Of a stretch of 39,378 nt of DNA, positions 32,981 through 39,378 are shown in pieces (position 1 is the stretch's first letter; each line of letters opens with the position of its first letter). Below the pieces are notes generated by a model. That model saw only the letters and a list, made by a program, of their open reading frames with translations. It did not search any database and had not been told where the DNA came from. This stretch comes from Bacillus timonensis. GTDB lineage: Bacteria; Bacillota; Bacilli; Bacillales; Bacillaceae_L. The stretch spans positions 1-39,378 of the forward strand of contig NZ_SLUB01000038.1 of the NCBI RefSeq assembly GCF_004799755.1, read 5' to 3'. The position numbers and the translations under genes were made by a program.

Positions 32981-33719
32981 TACTTACAATACCTCCTTCA
33001 AATAAAGCGAGTATTTCTTTTTTTCCTTCCTTCCAATTGACCATCCGATTTATTCCACGTTCTAGTTGAAGTTTAAAATCATGACGTGCATTTGTTTCAG
33101 ATGGCGCGTATGAATACAAAACAATATTCATTCCATGTGAAAAAACGATTTTTCTTGAATGAAGCCACTTCTCAATTGTTGAATGTGTAGGCTGATATTG
33201 ATAAAGGGATTCCTTGGAATGAGTGGTCAGCCTTTCAACATCGAGGTTATGAATATGAGAAAGCTTTTTGGCATAAAGTCGAACATTATTCTTGATCTCT
33301 TTCGGAACCTGAGCATCTTGAAATTTTGGATAAGCATAATCCTCAAATAATGCTTTAAAAAGGAATAACACCTCCGGATTCTCAATTTCAGCAAGGAGGT
33401 GAATCTTCCGACCTTGATTCTCATCCATTATCATTTGTAGATAAGTCAAAAATAGGTCCAGAAAACAACTTAATCTCGAAAATAAGGGTCCAAAGTATAT
33501 AAACTTTTCATCACTCTGTTCAAAGGTTTGAACCAATTGAAAGGCAAAAAGCTTCTGATTACGTCTTAAGCATATAACCTGATCGTATATCCCAAATCTC
33601 GACAGAAGGTATTCTTCCCCCACTTTACTCACATGATTTGAAAGCGATATCATTTCTTCTTTCTGTTTTATAAGTAAATCCTTTGTATCGATCCTTTCCA
33701 TAATGAATGCTTGTGCCAC
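32973..33719 (-). CDS. Unrecognised protein, first gene of the BtaA-HDO cluster
   Basis: 248 aa, soluble, alpha/beta in appearance. KFIYFGPLFSRLSCFLDLFL (about 73-92) and RKIHLLAEIENPEVLFLFKA followed by LFEDYAYPKF (about 104-133) are reminiscent of GNAT-fold proteins, but no cofactor motif is convincing. The start is GTG at 33719 (GGTGAAG upstream); an ATG six codons later has no ribosome binding site. It overlaps the BtaA-like gene by 8 bp, so the two are translationally coupled. Twin operators lie 25-65 bp upstream of the start. Confidence 0.6.
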   Translation of the reverse strand: MAQAFIMERIDTKDLLIKQKEEMISLSNHVSKVGEEYLLSRFGIYDQVICLRRNQKLFAFQLVQTFEQSDEKFIYFGPLFSRLSCFLDLFLTYLQMIMDENQGRKIHLLAEIENPEVLFLFKALFEDYAYPKFQDAQVPKEIKNNVRLYAKKLSHIHNLDVERLTTHSKESLYQYQPTHSTIEKWLHSRKIVFSHGMNIVLYSYAPSETNARHDFKLQLERGINRMVNWKEGKKEILALFEGGIVSSV

Positions 33720-33744
33720 ACAACTTCACCAACCAATTCCAAGT

Positions 33745-33790
33745 GTGTAAAATTACACTTTTATATTTAGTGTAATTTTACACTATTATA
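33745..33790 (-). promoter_or_regulatory. Promoter -10 and twin operator for the BtaA-HDO cluster
   Basis: GTGTAAAATTACACT (33745-33759) and AGTGTAATTTTACAC (33769-33783) form a perfect 15-bp inverted repeat, and each half is itself a GTGTAA-NN-TTACAC quasi-palindrome (centres 25 bp apart). A TATAAT (33790-33785, minus strand) lies directly upstream, so a bound protein would cover the transcription start, as a repressor does. No convincing -35 was found. The regulator is not identified. Confidence 0.6.
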
Positions 33791-34009
33791 GATTAATTTC
33801 AAGTATATTTCCTTAATTTTCTATAGATAATAAGATAATCGTGTCTGTTATTGTATCTGTTAAATACATTTGTGTTTTCCAGAGAAACACCTTGTAAATC
33901 TTTTATTACATTTTTGTAAAGTTTGTAAACTTTTTATTGTAAATTCGACAAAATAGGATAAAAATATTCTTTGTGTGCATATCAATCTCATTATTGGAGG
34001 AACAATATC

Positions 34010-34630
34010 ATGTTTGGAAACAAGAAAAAAGATGTATTCTTTGACTCACTTACATCCATCTCGGCTAATGTTAAGGAAGCCGCGGATTATTTTGTACAGT
34101 TTAAAATTAAAAATGTAAGTGATCTTAAAGAGTTTTCGATTGAAATGAAAACTTATGAAAAAAAAGGCGATGATGTCATTCACGGATTAATTACGGAACT
34201 CAATAAATCATTCATTACTCCGATTGAGCGTGAGGATATTCTTCAGTTAGCAATGAAAATGGATGATGTGTTAGACGGAATGGAGCAATGTGCAGCTCGT
34301 TTTGAAATGTATTCATTAACAGATACGGACGAATATATGACTTCTTATGCTGATTTCATTCATAAAAGCACAATTGAAATTTATCATGCAATCGAACTTC
34401 TTTCGAATAAGAAACTATTAGATATGCGTAAACACGCCATTAAAATTAATGACTATGAATCACAATGTGATGAAATCTTACGAGTTTCAATCAAGCAGCT
34501 TTTCCAAACGGAAAAAGACCCAATTAAGATAATCCAGGTAAAGGAGATTTATGAGATTCTTGAAGGCATTTCGGACTTCTGTGAGGATGTTGCGGATACG
34601 CTAGAAACCATCATTATGAGAAATGCATAA
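34010..34630 (+). CDS. ykaA: YkaA, DUF47/PhoU-like protein
   Basis: 206 aa, all helical DUF47 protein (B. subtilis YkaA about 205 aa). Landmarks are KDVFFDSLTSISANVKEAAD, KTYEKKGDDVIHGLITELNK, FITPIEREDILQLAMKMDDV and LEGISDFCEDVADTLETI. The conserved E/D..D motifs bind metals as in PhoU. It nearly always pairs with a low-affinity phosphate transporter and is thought to control it. The ATG at 34010 follows TTGGAGG; earlier in-frame starts are rejected. TGTAAA hexamers cluster upstream. pit follows after 176 bp. Confidence 0.92.
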   Translation: MFGNKKKDVFFDSLTSISANVKEAADYFVQFKIKNVSDLKEFSIEMKTYEKKGDDVIHGLITELNKSFITPIEREDILQLAMKMDDVLDGMEQCAARFEMYSLTDTDEYMTSYADFIHKSTIEIYHAIELLSNKKLLDMRKHAIKINDYESQCDEILRVSIKQLFQTEKDPIKIIQVKEIYEILEGISDFCEDVADTLETIIMRNA

Positions 34631-34639
34631 AGATGATGT

Positions 34640-34740
34640 TCAAAAAGTCGTTTAAAAATGACACATCGAATTTCTGTGTTGGCTTGCTTTTGCGTTCCTC
34701 ACGTATTAACTGCATACGCTCCGGTACTCAAAGCTTCACC
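34640..34740. repeat. Possible dispersed-repeat remnant between ykaA and pit
   Basis: The 176-bp gap contains AAAAAGTCGTTTAAAAATGA and TTTTGCGTTCCTCACGTATT, a kind of sequence I associate with dispersed intergenic repeats in Bacillaceae. There is no second copy in this window to prove it. No gene or clear terminator is seen; the pit ribosome binding site (AAGGAG) lies at its end. Confidence 0.35.
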
Positions 34741-34806
34741 GCCTTGAAATTCTTGGTCCTTTTCATCCTCCTTTTTGAACACATATTATAAAGGAGAATC
34801 TTATTA

Positions 34807-35805
34807 ATGGATAGCTTACTTTTACTCACAATATTAATTGTTTTCTTTGCATTAGCGTTTGACTTTATTAATGGATTCCATGATACAGCTAATGCCATTG
34901 CTACAAGTGTATCAACGAAGGCACTTCCACCAAAAATAGCGATCGTCATGGCGGCATCAATGAACTTTATTGGTGCTATTACCTTTACAGGTGTGGCCAA
35001 AACCATCACGAAAGATATTGTCGACCCGTTTGCCATTGAAAATGGATCAATTGTCATTCTTGCAGCACTACTTTCGGCAATTGCATGGAATTTAATTACT
35101 TGGTATTTCGGGATTCCAAGTAGTTCATCACATGCGTTAATTGGTTCAATTGCAGGTGCAGCCATTTCTGCTGCAGGTTTTGGAATTTTAAACTACAATG
35201 GATTTATAAAAATACTAGAAGCACTCATTCTTTCACCGTTTCTTGCATTAGGTATTGGTTTTCTAATGATGAGTCTATTTAAAGTCCTTTTTCGAAATTC
35301 GAGTCTTTATAAAACCAATAAAGGGTTTCGAACCTTTCAAATTTTTACAGCCGCCCTTCAATCCTTTACCCATGGGACAAATGACGCTCAAAAGGCGATG
35401 GGGATTATCACGATGGCATTGATTGCGGGGGAATTTACAACCTCAACTGACATTCCATTATGGGTAAGAATTGCCGCAGCGACGGCAATGGGGATTGGTA
35501 CATCGATTGGTGGCTGGAAAATAATTAAAACCGTTGGCGGAAAAATTATGAAAATCCGTCCAATCAATGGAGCGGCAGCGGATTTATCTTCTGCCCTGAT
35601 TATTTTTGGCGCAACGTATATTCATTTACCAGTTAGTACAACCCATGTCATTTCATCTGCGATTATGGGTGTTGGTTCAGCTCAACGTGTAAAAGGAGTG
35701 AAATGGGGAGTAGCCCGAAAAATTGTCCTGACATGGATTATTACACTACCCATTTCAGCAGCTTTAGCAGCCCTTATTTACCAAATTATTAACTTATTTT
35801 TTTAA
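34807..35805 (+). CDS. pit: Pit-type inorganic phosphate transporter
   Basis: 332 aa, about ten membrane helices, PHO4/Pit family. The two duplicated signatures are present: FDFINGFHDTANAIATSVST in the first half and QSFTHGTNDAQKAMGIITMA in the second, together with PSSSSHALIGSIAGAA and PVSTTHVISSAIMGVG. Pit transporters move metal-phosphate complexes using the proton gradient at low affinity. AAGGAGAATC precedes the ATG. Same order as B. subtilis ykaA-pit. A small terminator follows. Confidence 0.95.
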   Translation: MDSLLLLTILIVFFALAFDFINGFHDTANAIATSVSTKALPPKIAIVMAASMNFIGAITFTGVAKTITKDIVDPFAIENGSIVILAALLSAIAWNLITWYFGIPSSSSHALIGSIAGAAISAAGFGILNYNGFIKILEALILSPFLALGIGFLMMSLFKVLFRNSSLYKTNKGFRTFQIFTAALQSFTHGTNDAQKAMGIITMALIAGEFTTSTDIPLWVRIAAATAMGIGTSIGGWKIIKTVGGKIMKIRPINGAAADLSSALIIFGATYIHLPVSTTHVISSAIMGVGSAQRVKGVKWGVARKIVLTWIITLPISAALAALIYQIINLFF

Positions 35806-35806
35806 A

Positions 35807-35828
35807 AGGTGGCTATTGCCATCTTTTT
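35807..35828 (+). terminator. Short intrinsic terminator after pit
   Basis: AGGTGGC pairs with GCCATCT (one G-U pair) around a TATT loop, followed by TTTTC. Confidence 0.7.
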
Positions 35829-35880
35829 CTATTTGTTATAATTAATTTGTAAGCAAATGATGTTGGGAGGCAAGCCTACG

Positions 35881-36942
35881 GTGCATTCACTAAAAAAGAA
35901 CAGGTCCATTTATATTTTTCTAATCCTTGCTCTTTTAGTCCTTGGTTCAAACTACACGATAATGGTCATTCAGCCTTTCGAGCCTGTAACGGATACATTG
36001 ATACTCGCATCCTTGTTTGATTTGACAATTGTGTTACCGCTGTTTTTTTATTTGTTTGTTGTTCGAAACCGTCTTTCTACCATTACGCTTCTCCCGGTTG
36101 TGATTGCTGGCTTTTGGTTCGCCTATTTCATTGTTCCCCATCATGATTTAGTTATCTTTGACAATGCTAAATACGGAATATTTGCACTTGAAGGTCTCTT
36201 TATTGCGATTGAGCTGTTTCTTGCAGCAATTTTATTACGTAAGATTCCTGCATTATACAAAAATTATAAAAAGCAAAAAGAAATCGAATTTTATTACCCT
36301 TCTACATTGCGTATGGCAATGAACACCACGTTTGGACACAGAAAATTAATCGATATTCTCGTATATGACTTTTCAATCCTCTATTATGGCTTCTTTTCCT
36401 GGAAGAAAAAATGGGATGACAAAAAAAATATTCATTCATTTACGATCCACACCAATTCAGGTTATTTTAGTCTGTTTATCATGCTTGTCCATGCGATGGT
36501 AATAGAGGTAATTGCGGTTCACTTTTTAATTGCACATTTCTGGAGTCCAACTATTGCATGGATATTTACCGCACTCGATTTATACGCGTTGCTTTGGATT
36601 ATTGCAGATTATCAAGCTGTTCGTCTTTCACCACTTGTCATCAATGATGGTAAGCTTTTTTCCCAAGTTGGAATTAGACGTGAAATAGTGGTAGATTTAA
36701 AATCGATTAAATCTATTCAACCAACCAGTACGGGTAAAAAGGAAAGAGCCCGAGAAAAAAATAGCTTTGCCATTACATTACCAAACCTATTTGAAGAGGA
36801 GCCACAATTCGAAATCGAATTAATAGAACCAGCTTTTGCCAACCTCCCTTTTGGAATAAAGAAGGAAATGACGAAACTATATGTAACGGTTGATGACAAA
36901 GAAGCATTTTTACAGGTTATTAGTAGCTATCTTAAAAGATAA
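35881..36942 (+). CDS. Multi-pass membrane protein of unknown function
   Basis: 353 aa. About six to seven hydrophobic helices (IYIFLILALLVLGSNYTIMV; LFDLTIVLPLFFYLFVV; TLLPVVIAGFWFAYFIV; FALEGLFIAIELFLAAILL; FSLFIMLVHAMVIEVIAVHF; IFTALDLYALLWIIADY) are followed by a soluble C-terminal domain of about 100 residues (VINDGKLFSQVGIRREIVVD and so on), which resembles a small PH-like beta domain. Similar Bacillaceae proteins are often labelled beta-carotene 15,15'-monooxygenase without support. The start is GTG at 35881, set by GGGAGG ten bases upstream; the ATG at 35857 has no ribosome binding site. Confidence 0.75.
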   Translation: MHSLKKNRSIYIFLILALLVLGSNYTIMVIQPFEPVTDTLILASLFDLTIVLPLFFYLFVVRNRLSTITLLPVVIAGFWFAYFIVPHHDLVIFDNAKYGIFALEGLFIAIELFLAAILLRKIPALYKNYKKQKEIEFYYPSTLRMAMNTTFGHRKLIDILVYDFSILYYGFFSWKKKWDDKKNIHSFTIHTNSGYFSLFIMLVHAMVIEVIAVHFLIAHFWSPTIAWIFTALDLYALLWIIADYQAVRLSPLVINDGKLFSQVGIRREIVVDLKSIKSIQPTSTGKKERAREKNSFAITLPNLFEEEPQFEIELIEPAFANLPFGIKKEMTKLYVTVDDKEAFLQVISSYLKR

Positions 36943-36960
36943 AGACCGACCATGAATAAG

Positions 36961-37072
36961 CAACTGGTTCCGATTCAGGGCGCAAAACAGTCGATCACAA
37001 TAACGTTTTTATTGTGATTTCACACACGAATTCACGCTTTACTTTTATTGTTATAGTAACGTTTAATGCAGT
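36961..37072. repeat. Second copy of the element's left end
   Basis: CAACTGGTTCCGATTCAGGG, GCAAAACAG, ATCACAATAACGTTTTTATT and ATTCACGCTTTACTTTTATT then GTTATAGTAACGTTTAATG repeat, in the same orientation, the sequence at about 426-540. Here it includes a perfect inverted repeat ATCACAATA/TATTGTGAT. The outermost GGTATAG seen at 418 is not present. Confidence 0.8.
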
Positions 37073-37248
37073 TTATATTAAAAAGTAATTAAAACTCACA
37101 TCCGTTTTTTGGAGATGTGACAATACTTGTTGTACAGTGCGAATGTGCTTGTGAAAATAGGTGTGATATTGTCTGTGAATTGCTTTTCGGTCCAAAGTTG
37201 AAGATGCAACAGCATGTTTGCTGAGTGAAGTAAATTCTAATATAAAGG
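37073..37248. other. Unassigned spacer between element end and the 52-bp array
   Basis: 176 bp absent from the copy at 418-838, where the left end joins the array directly. It contains a CACATC/GATGTG stem (about 37099-37119) and no plausible gene. Confidence 0.5.
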
Positions 37249-37492
37249 AGTTACTCGACTTCGGACACAACCGCGATGTTTTGGCTTTCCCTTGTCTGAA
37301 GATGCCTCGACTTCAGACACAACCGCGATGTTTCGGCTTTCCTTTGTCCGAAGATGCCTCGACTTCGGACACAACCGCGATGTTTTGGCTTTCCCTTGTC
37401 CGAAGATGCCTCGACTTCGGACATAACCGCGATGTTTTGGCTTTCCCTTGTCTGAAGATACCTCGACTTCAGACATAACCGCGATGATTTTG
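37249..37492. repeat. 52-bp tandem array, copy B, left of the IS
   Basis: Units start at 37249 (first one divergent), 37301, 37353, 37405 and 37457; the last is interrupted by the insertion sequence after 37492. The unit consists of a stem TGTCYGAAG / CTTCRGACA around ATGCCTCGA, plus a constant spacer AACCGCGATGTTTTGGCTTT. Confidence 0.95.
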
Positions 37493-37572
37493 TGTCAAGT
37501 CCTTAAAGTTGTGTAAAAGTGTCAACAATGGTTCTCATCTAATTTATAATTTTGTATAGTGGACTATAATTA

Positions 37573-37689
37573 TTTCGAATTTACATTGAGAGGCGGGCAT
37601 GATAGCCTGGAGGGCAAGCCAGGTGTTGTTAAACTCCTGGCTTCCTGGCTTTATTTCATGCCCGCTGGAGGCTCAATGTCAATTCGAAA
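37573..37689. repeat. 117-bp nested palindrome inside the IS256 element
   Basis: Outer arms TTTCGAATTTACATTGAG / CTCAATGTCAATTCGAAA, middle arms GCGGGCATGA / TCATGCCCGC and inner arms AGCCAGG / CCTGGCT form a long interrupted hairpin. It lies between the transposase stop and the left end of the IS. Confidence 0.88.
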
Positions 37690-37726
37690 TTAGGCATTTC
37701 CACCTTATTCAGCAAGTCATTATATC

Positions 37727-38893
37727 CTATTTATCCCTAATGGTTTTTTTCATTCCCTGATCCTCATTTATTTGCATAAGGACAGCTCCAATCATTCTAA
37801 AGGCGGATTGAGTATTTGGAAATATCCGGATAACTTGTTCTCTTCTTCTAACCTCTAGATTTAAGCGTTCCAGTGAATTTGTGCTGCGGATATATTGTTG
37901 AAACTTAACTGGTTCATTTAGATATTGAATCGCATCTTCGAAGCCATCCTCTAAAACTCGAATGGCTTTTTCAAGCTTCTGATTTTCTCCAAAATGTTCT
38001 ATAAACTCATCTTTGAACTTTCTGGCATCTTCTACACTAACTGCTTTAAAAATTCTCTTTAAACCTAGTTTTACTTCATCTATTCCTTTTTTAGGTAAAA
38101 CATTAAAGATGTTTCGCTTGAGATGGACGGTACAACGTTGCCAAACAGTTCCAACAAAGACTTCTTTTAAAGCCTTTTTTAAGCCAGGATGGGCATCAGT
38201 AATAAATAACTTTGGTGATTGTACTCCCCGGGACTGTAAGTGATGTAAAAATGCTTTCCAAGCATCATAGCTTTCAATGTGATCTACCCTTATCCCTAGA
38301 ACTTCTCTACGATTATCCTCTGTTATAGCAGTAGCAATGTAAACTGCTTTTGGTACAACACGATTATGCTCACGAACCTTTATATACATAGCATCCGCAA
38401 AAATATAGGGATAGTATGTTGTATTCAATGGCCGATTTGCCCAAGCTTGAACAACCGGATCGAGTTTTTCCGTAAGAGAAGAGACAAAAGACTTTGAAAC
38501 ACTCTCACCACAAAGTTGTTGGACAATATTTTTTACTTTTCGAGTTGAAACACCGTTTACAACCATTTCGAGCATCGATAGAACAAATGCCTGATCATAA
38601 CGTGCATATTTTTCAAACAAGGAAGGTGAAAATCCCCCGTTGCGAGTACGAGGAACCCTCAGATTTATCCTACCAATACTCATAATGAGCTCGCGCTCAT
38701 AGAATCCATTACGAGAATCAATTCGGTCAGTAGAACGTTCATAAGCTCCTACCTGTAGGTAATCATCACGTTCTTTCTCCATCACAGAATTTAATACAAG
38801 GACAATTGAAGCTTTGATAACAGCGTCAATATCAGAATTCATTACAGATTCTTTTAAAAGGTCAAGATTTAGGTTAAACTGAATTTGAGTCAT
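37727..38893 (-). CDS. IS256-family transposase
   Basis: 388 aa, Transposase_mut (MULE-related) DDE enzyme that moves the host IS. The features are RNGFYERELIMSIGRINLRV then PRTRNGGFSPSLFEKYARYD, the first catalytic D in IFADAMYIKVRE, the second in FITDAHPGLKKAL followed by WQRCTVHLKRNIF, and the catalytic E in STNSLERLNLEVRRREQVIR. It is full length with no frameshift. The ATG at 38893 is chosen because GTGGAGGAATTAAAT precedes it; the open frame continues to 39016, but that part lies outside the IS boundary. Confidence 0.95.
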   Translation of the reverse strand: MTQIQFNLNLDLLKESVMNSDIDAVIKASIVLVLNSVMEKERDDYLQVGAYERSTDRIDSRNGFYERELIMSIGRINLRVPRTRNGGFSPSLFEKYARYDQAFVLSMLEMVVNGVSTRKVKNIVQQLCGESVSKSFVSSLTEKLDPVVQAWANRPLNTTYYPYIFADAMYIKVREHNRVVPKAVYIATAITEDNRREVLGIRVDHIESYDAWKAFLHHLQSRGVQSPKLFITDAHPGLKKALKEVFVGTVWQRCTVHLKRNIFNVLPKKGIDEVKLGLKRIFKAVSVEDARKFKDEFIEHFGENQKLEKAIRVLEDGFEDAIQYLNEPVKFQQYIRSTNSLERLNLEVRRREQVIRIFPNTQSAFRMIGAVLMQINEDQGMKKTIRDK

Positions 38894-38994
38894 ATTTAAT
38901 TCCTCCACAAGGTTTTTTCGTAGCTGATAACCATTGTGACCAATTGGAATTGATTTGACTCCTTTTCTTTTTACACAATTATATGGACTTAATC

Positions 38995-39378
38995 TGATTT
39001 TGCTTTCCCTTGTCATAAGATGCCTCGACTTCGGACATAACCGCGATGTTTTGGCTTTCCCTTGTCTGAAGATGCCTCGACTTCAGACACAACCGCGATG
39101 TTTTGGCTTTCCCTTGTCTGAAGATGCCTCGACTTCAGACACAACCGCGATGTTTTGGCTTTCCCTTGTCTGAAGATGCCTCGACTTCAGACACAACCGC
39201 GATGTTTCGGCTTTCCTTTGTCCGAAGATGCCTTGACTTTAGACACAACCGCGATGTTTTGGCTTTCCCTTGTCAGAAGATGCCTCGACTTCAGACACAA
39301 CCGCGATGTTTCGGCTTTCCTTTGTCCGAAGATGCCTCGACTTCGGACACAACCGCGATGTTTTGGCTTTCCCTTGTC
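38995..39378. repeat. 52-bp tandem array, copy B, right of the IS (runs off the window)
   Basis: Units start at 39019, 39071, 39123, 39175, 39227, 39279 and 39331, strictly every 52 bases, and the last is cut by the window edge. Stem variants alternate between T/A and C/G versions in both arms. Confidence 0.95.

Larger units (their letters stand above)
37493..38994 (-). mobile_element. IS256-family insertion sequence, 1502 bp
   Basis: Direct repeats TGATTTTG at 37485-37492 and 38995-39002 are an 8-bp target duplication. The ends share an imperfect inverted repeat: AAGTCCTTAAAGTTGTGTAA on the left against AAGTCCATATAATTGTGTAA on the right, read inward. Removing the element and one duplication (1510 bp) restores the 52-bp phase exactly (37457 to 39019 is 1562 bases). 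One transposase gene and a large palindrome lie inside. Confidence 0.93.

Noticed and set aside
37218-37478. Open reading frames across the 52-bp repeats (both strands)
   Set aside because: The repeat length is not divisible by three, so the frame rotates; the peptides are repeat translation with no ribosome binding site.
38894-39016. N-terminal extension of the IS256 transposase
   Set aside because: It extends past the IS boundary into the repeat array, and a good ribosome binding site supports the ATG at 38893.
37249-39378. CRISPR array
   Set aside because: The whole 52-bp unit, including the would-be spacer, is constant, and no cas genes are present.

Overview
The window (about 39.4 kb, AT-rich) is chromosomal DNA from an endospore-forming member of the Bacillaceae. 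Several blocks match Bacillus subtilis gene order or gene sets: hemZ/yhaX/yheA/yheB followed by yheC/yheD-type genes and yheE; a PucR-type regulator next to msmX; the sigY operon (sigY-yxlC-yxlD-yxlE); yuaF-floT; ykaA-pit; and the thiamine-precursor operon tenA-ykoE-ykoD-ykoC under a TPP riboswitch. An alpha/beta-type SASP gene and spore-coat-associated YheC/D proteins confirm a spore former. The exact genus cannot be fixed from the sequence alone.

Layout. 1-840: end of an IS110-family transposase, then a 421-bp element with imperfect terminal inverted repeats that carries three 52-bp tandem repeats; hemZ ends inside its right terminus. 832-5187: hemZ, yhaX, yheA, yheB (minus strand). 5359-10798: four consecutive YheC/YheD ATP-grasp paralogues, then yheE. 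10851-13236: a small acidic protein, a PucR regulator and msmX. 13384-16256: a small zinc-ribbon protein, a SASP gene with a probable sigma-G promoter and a folded tRNA-like leader, two small proteins of unknown function, and a CNNM/CorC-type membrane protein. 16396-17094: a truncated haemoglobin behind an apparent Fnr-type promoter, and a 27-residue membrane microprotein. 17226-22190: ThiF/MoeB and the TPP-riboswitch operon for salvage of thiamine pyrimidine. 22280-26170: the sigY operon, then yuaF-floT behind a sigma-W-like promoter. 26327-28369: a class A penicillin-binding protein.

28624-33719 is the least conventional part. It is a minus-strand cluster, mostly translationally coupled, encoding an unrecognised protein, a BtaA-like (DUF3419) 3-amino-3-carboxypropyl transferase, a GNAT-like protein, a haem-oxygenase-fold diiron protein and an HpaB-type flavin monooxygenase. 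A pair of quasi-palindromic operators lies directly downstream of the -10 box. This reads as a small-molecule biosynthesis locus that I cannot assign to a described pathway, and it is the best candidate here for a new system.

34010-36942: ykaA-pit phosphate uptake and a membrane protein. 36961-39378: a second, same-orientation copy of the left-hand repeat element with at least thirteen 52-bp units. An IS256-family element has inserted into this array, and an 8-bp target duplication together with exact preservation of the 52-bp phase proves it. Three roughly 120-160-bp dispersed repeats and two GGACGGTTCT hairpins lie between genes.
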